A stretch of DNA of 64,000 nucleotides, taken from NCBI GenBank assembly GCA_958296405.1, contig OY282519.1, positions 1,782,132 through 1,846,131 on the forward strand, read 5' to 3'. The position numbers and the translations under genes were made by a program. Positions 8,813 through 18,042 of this stretch are shown here, piece after piece. The notes under the pieces are model-generated. The model was given only the letters and a program-made list of their open reading frames with translations. It searched no databases and was not told where the DNA came from. Source of the stretch: an uncultured Pseudomonadales bacterium (GTDB taxonomy: Bacteria; Pseudomonadota; Gammaproteobacteria; Pseudomonadales; Azotimanducaceae). Positions within the stretch are counted from its first letter, which is position 1. Each line of letters starts with the position of its first letter.

Positions 8813-8861
8813 TTGTCGGTTTGCGCGGCAGCCTGCTAGAGTAGCCGAGTCACGAGACTCT
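8813..8861 (+). promoter_or_regulatory. Probable hrcA promoter with an inverted repeat
   Basis: TTGTCG (8813-8818) and TAGAGT (8837-8842) are 18 bp apart, and TGC directly before the second gives an extended -10. AGAGT (8838-8842) and ACTCT (8857-8861) form an inverted repeat with a 14-nt gap across the likely start of transcription. It is not a CIRCE element (TTAGCACTC-N9-GAGTGCTAA), so any role as an HrcA operator is speculative. Confidence 0.4.
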
Positions 8862-8865
8862 GTGC

Positions 8866-9942
8866 ATGGCCATGACAACCTCCGGCAAGCGCGAGGCGGG
8901 CCGCCGCGGCGGCGATGACCGCAGCGAGGAACGCGCCCACACGCTCTTCAAGATGCTGGTGGAGCAGTACCTCGAGGACGGTGCGCCGGTGCCGTCGAAG
9001 ACGCTCGCTTCGCATGTGGAGGTGAGTTCGGCGACGGTGCGCAACGTGATGGCGGAGCTTGAGGCGCGCGGCTTCGTGCGTTCGCCGCACACTTCCGCCG
9101 GCAAGGTGCCCACCAACCGCGGGCTGCGCTTCTTCGTGGACAGCCTCATCTCCGTGCGGCCGCTGGATGTGCAGAACATGCGGCGGCTGCAGGCGGAGCT
9201 GCATCCCGACCGTGCGCCGGAAGACCTCGTGGCCACGGCGTCGCGCTTGCTCTCGCACATCACGATGATGGCCGGCGTGGTCACTTTGCCGAAGCCGGAG
9301 CGGGTGGCGCTGCGCCAAGTGGAGTTCCTGCAGCTGTCGGGAGGCCGTGTGCTCGCCATCCTCGTGGTGAATGAACGCGAGGTGCAAAACCGCGTCATCC
9401 ACACCGACCGGGAGTACTCCGAGGCCGAACTGCAGCAGGCAGCGAACTTCCTGAATGAGCGCTATTCCGGCAGGGCGTTGGGGGAGATTCGCGCCAAGCT
9501 GGTGGAAGATATGGAGGCGGACAAGAAGCGGTTGGACCGGCTCATGCAGACTGCTCTCGACATTGCCCGCAAGGCGTTCGCTGACGACGACGGGGCGCCG
9601 GAGCGCTATGTGGTGAGCGGCGCGCCCAACTTGGCGGATGTGCTGCCAGACGCGGCGGCGATGCGCGAACTGTTCGATGAGTTCGCCCACAAAGGCGCGA
9701 TCGTCCACTTGCTCGACCGCTGCTTGGAGTCTGACGGCATCCAGCTATTCATCGGCGAAGAGTCTGGCTACCGACTGTTCGACGCCTGCACCGTGGTGAC
9801 GGCGCCATACGCGGTGAACAAGGAGGTCGCGGGGGCCTTGGGCGTCGTCGGCCCCACGCGCATGGCCTATCAGCGCGTCATTCCCATCGTCGATGTCACC
9901 GCGCGCCTGTTGGGTGCTGCCATGAGCATGGACCGGGCTTGA
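8866..9942 (+). CDS. hrcA: Heat-inducible transcription repressor HrcA
   Basis: HrcA is a dimeric repressor of chaperone genes that usually binds CIRCE operators and needs GroEL to stay active. The 358-residue protein has an N-terminal winged helix (KMLVEQYLEDGAPVPSKTLA, then VSSATVRNVMAELEARGFV and SPHTSAGKVPTNRG) followed by the GAF-like core with MMAGVVTLP and a late GPTRMAYQRVIPIVD. It lies directly before grpE-dnaK-dnaJ. No CIRCE sequence is visible anywhere in the window, so its targets, probably including groESL, would be elsewhere. Confidence 0.96.
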   Translation: MAMTTSGKREAGRRGGDDRSEERAHTLFKMLVEQYLEDGAPVPSKTLASHVEVSSATVRNVMAELEARGFVRSPHTSAGKVPTNRGLRFFVDSLISVRPLDVQNMRRLQAELHPDRAPEDLVATASRLLSHITMMAGVVTLPKPERVALRQVEFLQLSGGRVLAILVVNEREVQNRVIHTDREYSEAELQQAANFLNERYSGRALGEIRAKLVEDMEADKKRLDRLMQTALDIARKAFADDDGAPERYVVSGAPNLADVLPDAAAMRELFDEFAHKGAIVHLLDRCLESDGIQLFIGEESGYRLFDACTVVTAPYAVNKEVAGALGVVGPTRMAYQRVIPIVDVTARLLGAAMSMDRA

Positions 9943-9966
9943 ATTGGGCTTTCACCGCGCCCATAT
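9938..9966 (+). promoter_or_regulatory. Sigma-32-type heat-shock promoter for grpE
   Basis: CTTGAA (9938-9943) and GCCCATAT (9959-9966) are separated by 15 bp, close to the sigma-32 consensus CTTGAA-N13-17-CCCCATNT. The -35 overlaps the hrcA stop codon, so grpE can be driven alone under heat shock. Transcription would start about 35 nt before the grpE ATG. Confidence 0.7.
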
Positions 9967-10007
9967 AGTTCGCCAACTCCCAAGGCGACGGATGCGAGGC
10001 AGCGGTG

Positions 10008-10682
10008 ATGGTTGAAGAGGCTTCGGCGGAAGCGGGGGGGGCGCCGGCGTCTCAGCCGGGCGACGACAAGGCGCAGGGCGCCGGCGCGGAGACTCAAGCG
10101 CCGCCGCCCGCCGACCGCGATCCCGAGCCAGAGGTGGACACGTCGCCGGAACCGGCGCCAGCGGACGATCCAGAGGCTCTGCCGGAAGCCCTCGCGCAAG
10201 CGCAGGCGGAGTTGGAAACCGCGCGCGATCAAGCCTTGCGGGCGCAGGCCGAAGCGGACAACACCCGCCGCCGCGCCGCGCGCGAGATGGAAAACGCCCG
10301 TAAGTTCGCCGTCGAGCGCTTGGCGGCGGACCTGTTGCCCGCCATCGACAGCTTCGAGCGCGCCGTGGACGCTGCCCGCGCCGCGTCGGAAAACACGGCC
10401 GCCGAGGGCGTCGAGCTGTCGCTCAAAATCCTCTCCGGCGCCTTGGAAAAGGCCGGTGTGCGCGTTGTTGATCCAATCGGGGCGCCATTCGACCCCAACT
10501 TCCACGAAGCCATCAGCATGGTCGAAAACGCGGATGCCGAACCCGGCGCCGTCACCCAAGTGGTGCAGAAGGGCTATGTGCTGAACGAGCGCGTCGTGCG
10601 CGCGGCGATGGTGATTGTGGCCAAGGCGCCGCCCGCCCCGGCACCGGGCAAACCGGAGAACGCGGCCCCCGCTGAGGGTTGA
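10008..10682 (+). CDS. grpE: Nucleotide exchange factor GrpE
   Basis: GrpE dimers release ADP from DnaK and so drive its substrate cycle. The 224-residue protein has a long acidic, proline/alanine-rich N-terminal tail (residues 1-55), the coiled-coil segment with NTRRRAAREMENARKFA, and the C-terminal beta domain ending in VVQKGYVLNERVVRAAMVIV. I use ATG 10008 rather than the GTG one codon earlier. It has its own heat-shock-type promoter, and the dnaK promoter overlaps its stop codon. Confidence 0.96.
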   Translation: MVEEASAEAGGAPASQPGDDKAQGAGAETQAPPPADRDPEPEVDTSPEPAPADDPEALPEALAQAQAELETARDQALRAQAEADNTRRRAAREMENARKFAVERLAADLLPAIDSFERAVDAARAASENTAAEGVELSLKILSGALEKAGVRVVDPIGAPFDPNFHEAISMVENADAEPGAVTQVVQKGYVLNERVVRAAMVIVAKAPPAPAPGKPENAAPAEG

Positions 10683-10705
10683 AACCCGCCGTTTGGGGCG
10701 CATAT
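10678..10705 (+). promoter_or_regulatory. Sigma-32-type heat-shock promoter for dnaK
   Basis: GTTGAAA (10678-10684) overlaps the grpE stop, and GCGCATAT (10698-10705) follows after 13 bp. It matches the sigma-32 pattern less well than the grpE promoter but has the right spacing and lies 56 bp before the dnaK ATG. Confidence 0.6.
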
Positions 10706-10760
10706 ATGCCCTAGCGATCAATCAGGCGCGCCGCGCCCGTTCAGCAGGGGACGCTTCGAC

Positions 10761-12701
10761 ATGGCAAAGATCATCGGCATCGACCTTGGCACGACCAACT
10801 CGTGCGTGGCGGCTTTGGAAGGCAAGGACCCCAAGGTCATCGAGAACTCCGAGGGCGATCGCACGACGCCTTCCATCGTCGCCTACACCGATGAGGGCGA
10901 GACGTTAGTGGGGCAAAGCGCCAAGCGCCAAGCCGTCACCAACCCAGACGACACGCTGTTCGCAGTGAAGCGCCTCATCGGGCGCAACTTCACGGACGAC
11001 GTGGTGCAGCGCGACATGGGCATGGTGCCCTACAAGATCGTCAAGGCCGCCAATGGCGACGCGTGGATTCGCGCCAAGGGGGACGACTTGGCGCCGCCGC
11101 AGATCTCCGCGGAAGTGCTGAAGAAGATGAAGCGCACCGCCGAGGACTATCTCGGCGAAACGGTGACGGACGCCGTGATCACCGTGCCGGCCTACTTCAA
11201 CGATTCGCAGCGCCAAGCCACCAAGGACGCTGGCCGCATCGCCGGCCTCACCGTCAAGCGCATCATCAACGAGCCCACCGCGGCGGCCCTTGCCTACGGC
11301 ATGGACAAGCGCCGGGGCGATGCCAAGATCGCCGTTTACGACTTGGGCGGCGGCACCTTCGACATCTCCATCATCGAGATTGCGGAAGTGGATGGCGAGC
11401 ATCAGTTCGAGGTGTTGTCCACCAACGGCGACACCTTCCTTGGCGGGGAAGACTTTGACCTGCGCGTCATCGACCACTTGGCCGATGAGTTCAAGCGCCA
11501 GCAAGGCATCGACCTGCATAACGATCCCCTCGCCTTGCAGCGTTTGAAGGAGGCGGCGGAGAAGGCGAAGATCGAGCTGTCTTCCAGCCAACAAACTGAA
11601 GTGAACCTGCCGTACATCACGGCAGACCAAACCGGGCCGAAGCACCTCGTCGTCAAGCTGACGCGCGCCAAGCTCGAGGGCTTGGTGGAAGATCTCGTCG
11701 AACGCACCATCGGCCCGTGCCGCACGGCCATCCAAGATGCGCGGCTCAACGTCTCCGACATTGACGACGTCATCTTGGTGGGCGGGCAGACGCGCATGCC
11801 GCTCGTGCAGGAGAAGGCGCAGGCGTTCTTCGGCCGCGAGGCGCGGCGGGACGTGAACCCGGACGAAGCGGTGGCGATGGGCGCGGCCATTCAGGCGGCG
11901 GTGCTCTCTGGAGACGTGACGGACGTGCTGCTCCTGGATGTCACGCCGCTCTCGCTCGGCATCGAGACCTTGGGCGGCGTGATGAGCGCGCTCATCGAGA
12001 AGAACACGACGATTCCGACGAAAAAGCAGCAGGTGTTCTCCACCGCCGAGGACAATCAAACCGCGGTGACCATCCATGTGCTGCAGGGCGAACGCAAGCA
12101 GGCGGGGCAGAACAAATCCTTGGGTCGGTTCGACCTCACGGACATTCCGGCGGCGCCGCGCGGCATGCCGCAGGTGGAGGTGAGCTTCGACATCGACGCC
12201 AATGGCATCTTGAACGTTTCGGCCAAGGACAAGGCCACGGGCAAGGAGCAATCCATCGTCATCAAGGCTTCAAGCGGCTTGTCTGAGGACGAAGTGCAGA
12301 CCATGATCCGCGACGCCGAAGCCCACTCGGAGGAAGACGAGAAGTTCGCCGAGTTGGTGGGCCTGCGCAATCAGGCGGATGGCTTGGTTCACTCGGCCCG
12401 CAAAACCGTGGCCGAAGCCGGCGACAAGGCGACGGACGCGGAGAAGGAGCAGATCGAATCTGCCGCGAAGGCTCTTGAGGACGCCATCAAGGGCGACGAC
12501 AAGGCGGCCATCGAGGCTGGCATCGCGGCGCTCACGGAGGCCACCGCGGCCGTGGCGCAGAAGATGTACGCGGATGCTGCGGCCGCCGAAAGCGCCGGCG
12601 AAGCCGCAACCCAAGGCAACGCAGCCCAAGACGACGCCGTGGACGCCGAGTTCGAGGAAGTGAAGGACGACGCTGCGAACAAAGGCGGCAAGGGCGCATA
12701 A
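10761..12701 (+). CDS. dnaK: Chaperone protein DnaK (Hsp70)
   Basis: DnaK binds hydrophobic peptide stretches under ATP control and works with DnaJ and GrpE. The 646-residue protein has full family length: [15 protein letters not shown] at the start, [44 protein letters not shown] in the ATPase domain, and [17 protein letters not shown] opening the substrate domain. The C terminus is alanine/glutamate rich and ends in a short acidic tail ([10 protein letters not shown]). The ATG at 10761 follows CAGGGGACG. dnaJ begins 28 bp after its stop. Confidence 0.98.
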   Translation: MAKIIGIDLGTTNSCVAALEGKDPKVIENSEGDRTTPSIVAYTDEGETLVGQSAKRQAVTNPDDTLFAVKRLIGRNFTDDVVQRDMGMVPYKIVKAANGDAWIRAKGDDLAPPQISAEVLKKMKRTAEDYLGETVTDAVITVPAYFNDSQRQATKDAGRIAGLTVKRIINEPTAAALAYGMDKRRGDAKIAVYDLGGGTFDISIIEIAEVDGEHQFEVLSTNGDTFLGGEDFDLRVIDHLADEFKRQQGIDLHNDPLALQRLKEAAEKAKIELSSSQQTEVNLPYITADQTGPKHLVVKLTRAKLEGLVEDLVERTIGPCRTAIQDARLNVSDIDDVILVGGQTRMPLVQEKAQAFFGREARRDVNPDEAVAMGAAIQAAVLSGDVTDVLLLDVTPLSLGIETLGGVMSALIEKNTTIPTKKQQVFSTAEDNQTAVTIHVLQGERKQAGQNKSLGRFDLTDIPAAPRGMPQVEVSFDIDANGILNVSAKDKATGKEQSIVIKASSGLSEDEVQTMIRDAEAHSEEDEKFAELVGLRNQADGLVHSARKTVAEAGDKATDAEKEQIESAAKALEDAIKGDDKAAIEAGIAALTEATAAVAQKMYADAAAAESAGEAATQGNAAQDDAVDAEFEEVKDDAANKGGKGA

Positions 12702-12729
12702 TCGCCGGCACTGACGCATGGTGGAGGCC

Positions 12730-13866
12730 ATGGCCAAACGAGACTACTACGAGGTGCTCGGCCTAGACCGCGGGGCCGCCGCGGACGACGTGAAAAAGGC
12801 GTATCGGCGCTTGGCCATGAAGCACCATCCGGACCGCAACGCCGGCGACAGCGATTCGGAGGAGAAGTTCAAGGAAGCGTCTGAGGCATACGAGGTGCTG
12901 AGCGACGCGGAGAAGCGCGAAGCCTATGACCGGTTCGGCCACGCCGGGGTAGACCCCAGTGCCGGCGCTGGCGCCGGCGGCTTCAATGGCGCCGCCTTCA
13001 GCGACATTTTTGGCGATGTGTTCGGCGACATCTTCGGCGGCGCCGCTGGCGGGCGTGGGCGGCGTTCCGTGCAGCGCGGCGCAGACCTGCGCTACAACCT
13101 GCAGTTGGATTTGGAGCAGGCCGTGGCCGGCGACACGGTGGAAGTCCGCATCCCGTCGCTTGCCGCCTGCGACGAGTGCGATGGCAGCGGCGCGAAGCCC
13201 GGCACCAGCCCGACGACCTGCCCGGAGTGCCGCGGCGCTGGCCAGCTTCGCGTCTCCCAAGGCTTCTTCTCCTTGCAGCAGACCTGCGGGCGCTGCCGCG
13301 GCGCCGGCAAGGTCATCAAAGACCCGTGTCGGCAGTGCGGCGGCGCCGGCCGGGTGGAACGACGCAAGACGCTGTCCGTGCGGGTGCCCGCCGGTGTGGA
13401 CGATGGCGACCGCATCCGCCTCTCCGGGGAAGGCGAAGCCGCCTTCAATGGCGGCCCGCCGGGCGACCTGTATGTGCAAATCGCGGTGCGCGAGCACCCG
13501 ATCTTCGAGCGCGACGGCATGAATCTCTTCTGCGAGGTGCCGATTTCCTTCGTTACGGCGGCGTTGGGCGGCGAACTCGAAGTGCCGACCTTGAATGGCC
13601 GCGTCAAGCTCTCCATCCCGCCCGAGACGCAGACGAACAAGCTGTTCCGCCTGCGCAACAAGGGTGCGCCGTCGGCGCGGCGCGGCGGCGTGGGAGACCT
13701 GTTGTGCCGCGTGGTGGTGGAGACGCCGGTGCGCCTCACGGATGACCAGCGGGCGAAGTTGCGGGATTTCGGCGACGCGCTGGAGGGCAGCGACCATCAG
13801 CACAGCCCGAAGGGGGCGTCGTGGTTCAAGTCCGTGAAGGAGTTTTTCGAGGGGTTGGCCGGCTAG
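12730..13866 (+). CDS. dnaJ: Chaperone protein DnaJ (Hsp40)
   Basis: DnaJ delivers unfolded proteins to DnaK and stimulates its ATPase. The 378-residue protein is a complete class I J-protein: J domain with HPD ([11 protein letters not shown]), a G/F-rich linker, four zinc-binding repeats ([32 protein letters not shown]) and the C-terminal beta domains. Homologues start [11 protein letters not shown], so ATG 12730 is preferred to the in-frame ATG at 12718, although neither has ideal ribosome-binding spacing. It is probably co-transcribed with dnaK. Confidence 0.97.
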   Translation: MAKRDYYEVLGLDRGAAADDVKKAYRRLAMKHHPDRNAGDSDSEEKFKEASEAYEVLSDAEKREAYDRFGHAGVDPSAGAGAGGFNGAAFSDIFGDVFGDIFGGAAGGRGRRSVQRGADLRYNLQLDLEQAVAGDTVEVRIPSLAACDECDGSGAKPGTSPTTCPECRGAGQLRVSQGFFSLQQTCGRCRGAGKVIKDPCRQCGGAGRVERRKTLSVRVPAGVDDGDRIRLSGEGEAAFNGGPPGDLYVQIAVREHPIFERDGMNLFCEVPISFVTAALGGELEVPTLNGRVKLSIPPETQTNKLFRLRNKGAPSARRGGVGDLLCRVVVETPVRLTDDQRAKLRDFGDALEGSDHQHSPKGASWFKSVKEFFEGLAG

Positions 13867-13875
13867 ACGCGCCGC

Positions 13876-13898
13876 GCTTCCCCATTTTGGCGGGGAGC
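13876..13898 (+). terminator. Hairpin after dnaJ, probable terminator
   Basis: GCTTCCCC and GGGGAGC pair around an ATTTTGGC loop, with one bulged T, starting 10 nt after the dnaJ stop. Flanking GCGCC/GGCGC can extend the stem. There is no T-run, so termination is inferred from position only. Confidence 0.35.
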
Positions 13899-13975
13899 TT
13901 GGGCGCGCCGTCTGCGTTGCCGGCCTTGGCTGGCTGGCGTGTCATGCTTGGCGTGGCGGTGCCTGGAGGCAGGGG

Positions 13976-14755
13976 ATGACTCGAATCGCCATCACCGGCG
14001 CGGCCGGACGCATGGGCAAGGCCATCGCAGAGTTGGTCGGCGAGGCGGCGGACTTGGAGTTGGGCGCTGCCTTCGAGCATCCCGATTCGCCGGCCATCGG
14101 CGCGTCCGTGGGCGCGGTGCGCGTGCAGGCAGACATGGTTGCCGCCATTGCAGCCTTTGACGTGCTCATCGACTTCAGCGTCCCCGCCGCCACCTTGGCA
14201 GCGCTCGCCCACTGCGCGGCGCATGGCAAGGGCATGGTGATCGGCACCACGGGCATGGATGCGGACGGCGTGGCGCAAGTGGCGGCGGCGGCGCAGGAGG
14301 TGCCCATCCTCATGGCGCCGAACATGAGCGTCGGCGTGCATGTGGCGCTGCAGCTCATCGAGTTGGCGGCCAAAGCGTTGGGCGACGACGCGGATGTGGA
14401 AGTGTTCGAGGCGCATCACCGCCACAAGATCGACGCGCCATCCGGCACCGCGGTGCGCATTGGCGAGGTGCTTGCCGCGGCGCTGGGGCGAGACCTCGCC
14501 ACAGACGCGGTGTACGGGCGCTCCGGCATCACCGGCGAGCGGGACGCTCGCCAGATTGGTTTTCACGCGCTGCGCGGCGGCGACATCGTGGGCGAGCACA
14601 CGGTGATGTTCGCAAGCACCGGGGAACGCATCGAGATCACGCACCGAGCGCTCAGCCGCAAGAACTTCGCCATGGGCGCATTGCGGGCGGCGCGCTTCGT
14701 GGCGGGGCAGCGGAGCGGGCTGTTCGGCATTGCGGACGTGTTGGGGGCGCCTTAG
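13976..14755 (+). CDS. dapB: 4-hydroxy-tetrahydrodipicolinate reductase
   Basis: DapB reduces hydroxy-tetrahydrodipicolinate with NAD(P)H on the route to diaminopimelate and lysine. The 259-residue protein carries the nucleotide-binding start TRIAITGAAGRMGKAIAE, VLIDFSVPAATLA, GTTGMDADG, APNMSVGVH and the catalytic signature EAHHRHKIDAPSGTA. The downstream genes dapC, dapD and dapE of the same pathway are at 55090-58555. In many gammaproteobacteria carA follows dapB directly; here about 5 kb of accessory DNA intervenes. Confidence 0.97.
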   Translation: MTRIAITGAAGRMGKAIAELVGEAADLELGAAFEHPDSPAIGASVGAVRVQADMVAAIAAFDVLIDFSVPAATLAALAHCAAHGKGMVIGTTGMDADGVAQVAAAAQEVPILMAPNMSVGVHVALQLIELAAKALGDDADVEVFEAHHRHKIDAPSGTAVRIGEVLAAALGRDLATDAVYGRSGITGERDARQIGFHALRGGDIVGEHTVMFASTGERIEITHRALSRKNFAMGALRAARFVAGQRSGLFGIADVLGAP

Positions 14756-14890
14756 TCTCAGCGCTGCGTGGGTGAGCGCCGGCACCACGCGCTTCAGGGC
14801 GCGGCGTTGGCCACATCTCTCAATCGATGCTCTGTTGGCGATGCCGTCGCCAAGTGACCCTTCCAGCGCCGACGGCCTTGCCTTGGACAG

Positions 14891-15352
14891 TTAAGCGCCG
14901 CCTTGAAACCGCTCTCTCGCCCGCCATAGCGCGATGGCCGGCACGGCCACGATCGCGCCGGCGATGAACCCTCCCAACAGGCCCATGCTGCTGTTCTCAG
15001 GGTAGAGCACAGTCCAGATGACGGTGCCGATGGCCACCTGCCCGGCGTAGAGGGCTGCCCACGGCCACATCCACGAACTCATCTTCCAGAAGCCGTAGGC
15101 GCCGGCGGCGTAGATGGCCCAGTGCAAGGGCTCGGTGGCTTTGGCGGCCCAGCCATGCAGCATCACCCCGAACCACACCTCTTCAGCGCCGGCCACCGGC
15201 TTGAAGACCGGCTTGAAGAAGAGATCGTACGGCGTGTAGATGAAGGTTGAGTAGATGCAGAAGCCCCACAGCAGGTTCATCCACCACGGCCGGCGACGCA
15301 GTTCTGCGGCGACCCGCGCTCCGAGCGGCACGGGTTGCTCAACTTCGCTCAT
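14891..15352 (-). CDS. Hypothetical multi-pass membrane protein (153 aa)
   Basis: No family recognised. The 153-residue protein has a polar N-terminal tail, then about four hydrophobic segments (around NLLWGFCIYSTFIY, HWAIYAAGAYGFW, WPWAALYAGQVAIGTVIW and GLLGGFIAGAIVAVPAIALW), rich in tryptophan and aromatic residues, so an inner-membrane protein is likely. GAAGGAGAG lies in the right place before the ATG, which supports real translation. It faces away from the methyltransferase gene and converges on dapB. Link to either neighbour is unknown. Confidence 0.75.
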   Translation of the reverse strand: MSEVEQPVPLGARVAAELRRRPWWMNLLWGFCIYSTFIYTPYDLFFKPVFKPVAGAEEVWFGVMLHGWAAKATEPLHWAIYAAGAYGFWKMSSWMWPWAALYAGQVAIGTVIWTVLYPENSSMGLLGGFIAGAIVAVPAIALWRARERFQGGA

Positions 15353-15412
15353 GGCTTCTCTCCTTCGTCGCGTTTGCGGGCGTCGCCCAAGTTGACTGTC
15401 GAAGTTACGCGA

Positions 15413-15438
15413 GGCGCCAGCCAGTCTGCAATGGCGCC
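15413..15438. repeat. Inverted repeat in the control region before the methyltransferase gene
   Basis: GGCGCCA and TGGCGCC are perfect inverted arms with a 12-nt gap, 83 bp before the proposed methyltransferase start. It could be an operator or a leader hairpin. TTGACT at 15392-15397 resembles a -35, but I see no matching -10. Confidence 0.3.
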
Positions 15439-15520
15439 GTGAGGATGCGACCCGATGTTGCGAGGTGTGCGCACGCTCACCGCGGTTGCGTGGCTTGGGT
15501 TCGCAGCCTACTTTAGCGGC

Positions 15521-17221
15521 ATGAAACGAAGGCTTGCCGACCGGCGAGAATCACTCACGTCAGGTTGCCGGCGTGCGTCGGTCGAGCGGCCGACGCCGCG
15601 GCCGGGCGAACGTCCCGCGGTGTTCGCGGACCGCCTCGGCGAGTGGCACGTGAGTGGCGAGCCGGCGCGACGCCGCAAGGAACAGGGCCTCTACCTCACG
15701 CCCATCGCCGTGGCGGACTTCATGGCGCAGCGCTTGGATGCGCAAGGCAAGCATGTGCGCATCCTCGATCCAGCGGTTGGCGCGGGAGTGCTCTGCTGCG
15801 CCGCCGTCGAAGCGCTGGTGCGGCGCCGGCCGCGGCCGGCCAGCATCGAACTCGTGGCCTATGAAGTGGATCCCGCCTTGGCTGCGCTAGCGCGGCTCAT
15901 TCTTCGGCACCTCGCCGATTGGGCTCGCCCGCAAGGCGTGAGGGTGACCTTCAGCGTGGAGGCCAGCGACTTCGTTGCCGAGTTCGGCCGCACCCTGCAA
16001 TCGAATGGAGAACTCTCGTTGGGCGGCGATGGCGTCGCTCGCGCATATGATGCGGTGATTGCCAACCCGCCGTACTTCAAGCTGAGCCGGAGCGACCCCC
16101 GCGCCGTGGCGGTTTCGGCAGTGGTGCATGGGCAGCCCAACATCTACACGCTCTTCATGGCCGTGACCGGCGCCCTGCTGCGCCAAGGAGGCAGCTTCGT
16201 CTTCATTACCCCGCGCAGCTTCACGTCCGGTTTCTACTTTCGCAAGTTCCGCGCGGCCTTCTTCCGAATGATCCGCCCCAAGCAGGTGCATGTGTTCGGC
16301 TCGCGCAGAGAGGCATTTCGCCGCGATGCCGTGCTGCAGGAGAGTGTGATCTTCGTCGGCGAACGCAGCGATGGCTGGCTCTCGGCCAACCCGGCCGGCG
16401 CGCTGGTCGTCTCGCACAGCCGCGGCGCAGCCGACATCCAACACGCTCGCGCCCACGCTGTGCCGGTGCAGACCGCGCTCGACACGCAGTCCAGCGACGG
16501 CGTGCTGAAACTGCCAATCTGCGAGGAAGACGATGCCGCGCTCAAGACCGTGGAGTCTTGGCCGAGCAGCTTGGCGGCGCTTGGCTTGAAGATCTCCACA
16601 GGCCCGGTTGTGCCGTTCCGTGCCACTGAACGCATCAGCGCGTCCGGCGACGTGCCGGCGACCCACGCGCCGCTCTTGTGGATGAACCATGTGCGCCCGA
16701 TGCGGGCAACGTGGCCGCTGTTGGCCGCCAAGCCGGAGTTCATCCGCGCAGAGGATGCCGGCCCGCTCCTTGTGCCGAACAAGAACTATGTGCTGCTGCG
16801 CCGCTTCAGCGCCAAGGAAGAAGCTCGCCGCCTCACCGCCGCACCCTACCTCGCCAGCGGCTTTCCGGGGCCGGCGGTGGGCTTCGAGAACCACCTGAAT
16901 TACATTCACCGACCGGGCGGCGGCCTGACGGAAGACGAGGCGTGGGGCTTGGCCGCGCTCTACAGCACACGGTTGCTGGACACCTACTTCCGCATCATCA
17001 GCGGCAACACCCAGGTGAGCGCCACCGAGCTGCGCGCCATGCCTTTGCCCACACATGCGGCGATTGTCGCCCTCAGCCGACACGTCAGGGCTGCGCCCGA
17101 TCCGCTGCGCGCGGTGGATGAGCAGGCCATGGCCTTGATCGCTGCCGAACCGCTCCTGCGCGGCCGCAGCGTCGACGCCGTCCCGCACGGTGGTCACACC
17201 ACACCAATATCTGTACTTTAA
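15521..17221 (+). CDS. Adenine-specific DNA methyltransferase (Eco57I/PaeR7I-like), orphan
   Basis: A 566-residue class I DNA methyltransferase likely to make N6-methyladenine from S-adenosylmethionine. The opening RRRKEQGLYLTPIAVADFMA matches the N-terminal block of this group, motif I is ILDPAVGAGVL (from residue 81), and motif IV is NPPY (from residue 182), followed by GGSFVFITPRSFTSGFYFRKF. The C-terminal 300 residues should be the target-recognition region. ATG 15521 (MKRRLADRRE) is the likely start; an in-frame ATG at 15455 would add 22 hydrophobic residues. No restriction partner is adjacent: the next gene, 59 bp on, is a three-Cys-motif protein. Specificity is unknown. Confidence 0.85.
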   Translation: MKRRLADRRESLTSGCRRASVERPTPRPGERPAVFADRLGEWHVSGEPARRRKEQGLYLTPIAVADFMAQRLDAQGKHVRILDPAVGAGVLCCAAVEALVRRRPRPASIELVAYEVDPALAALARLILRHLADWARPQGVRVTFSVEASDFVAEFGRTLQSNGELSLGGDGVARAYDAVIANPPYFKLSRSDPRAVAVSAVVHGQPNIYTLFMAVTGALLRQGGSFVFITPRSFTSGFYFRKFRAAFFRMIRPKQVHVFGSRREAFRRDAVLQESVIFVGERSDGWLSANPAGALVVSHSRGAADIQHARAHAVPVQTALDTQSSDGVLKLPICEEDDAALKTVESWPSSLAALGLKISTGPVVPFRATERISASGDVPATHAPLLWMNHVRPMRATWPLLAAKPEFIRAEDAGPLLVPNKNYVLLRRFSAKEEARRLTAAPYLASGFPGPAVGFENHLNYIHRPGGGLTEDEAWGLAALYSTRLLDTYFRIISGNTQVSATELRAMPLPTHAAIVALSRHVRAAPDPLRAVDEQAMALIAAEPLLRGRSVDAVPHGGHTTPISVL

Positions 17222-17280
17222 TACAGTCGCGGCTGCGGATCCGCCAGTCCGACACTCACGGAAGGTACAAGGAAGCGCCA

Positions 17281-18042
17281 ATGGCCGACAACTCGTTGAT
17301 CGAGTGGACCGATGCCACATGGAACCCCGTCACTGGCTGCACCAAGATCACCCGAGGTTGCGACAACTGCTATGCGCAACGCATCGCCGAGCGGTTCCGC
17401 GGGGTAGCCGGACATCCATTCGAGCGAGGCTTCGATCTCACGCTTCGGCCGAACCGGCTGGCCCAGCCCCTGTCGTGGAAGCGACCGCGGATGATCTTCG
17501 TGAACTCCATGAGCGATCTGTTCCATAAGCAGGTGCCTACCGAGTTCATTGACCAAGTGTTCGATACCATGGAGCAAGCCGATCGGCACATCTTCCAAGT
17601 GCTCACGAAACGTAGCTCGCTGATGCGAAGCTACTTGCGGCGCAGATACGGCGACGGAACAGCACCCCAACACATTTGGTGCGGCGTTTCGGTAGAGGAC
17701 GACTTGGCGACCGCTAGGATTCGGCATCTGCGCAAGGCACGGGCCGCCATTCGCTTCCTCTCTATCGAGCCGCTGTTGGGGCCGATCGCTAGCTTGCGCC
17801 TCGAAGGGATATCCTGGGTCATCGTAGGGGGCGAGAGCGGGCCACGGGCGCGTCCAATGGACCGGCAGTGGGTCGTTGCCATACGGGATCAGTGCCAGCG
17901 CGAGCATGTGCCTTTCTTCTTCAAGCAGTGGGGCGGACGAACGCCGAAAGCCGGCGGCCGGCTGCTCGAAGGCGAGGAACACAACGCCTTGCCGGCGTAC
18001 ATGGAAAAGGAGATGAACGATGCCGTTCAACTGGCATCCTAA
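17281..18042 (+). CDS. DUF5131 / phage Gp37-Gp68 family protein with three-Cys motif
   Basis: A 253-residue protein starting MADNSLIEWTDATWNPVTGC. Cys20, Cys27 and Cys30 form a CX6CX2C motif (GCTKITRGCDNCYAQR), the three-Cys motif that gives its partner family TcmP its name. It resembles an iron-sulfur cluster site of radical SAM type but with different spacing, so a cluster is an inference. FVNSMSDLFH, LTKRS, WCGVSVE, FLSIEPLLGPI and WVIVGGESGPRARPM follow in the family order. AAGGAAG precedes the ATG. Its 3' end overlaps tcmP by 23 nt. Its role is not established; such pairs occur in phages and mobile DNA. Confidence 0.9.
   Translation: MADNSLIEWTDATWNPVTGCTKITRGCDNCYAQRIAERFRGVAGHPFERGFDLTLRPNRLAQPLSWKRPRMIFVNSMSDLFHKQVPTEFIDQVFDTMEQADRHIFQVLTKRSSLMRSYLRRRYGDGTAPQHIWCGVSVEDDLATARIRHLRKARAAIRFLSIEPLLGPIASLRLEGISWVIVGGESGPRARPMDRQWVVAIRDQCQREHVPFFFKQWGGRTPKAGGRLLEGEEHNALPAYMEKEMNDAVQLAS

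Noticed and set aside
9943-10007. CIRCE operator before grpE
   Set aside because: No TTAGCACTC or GAGTGCTAA-like half sites are present; the region fits a sigma-32 promoter instead.
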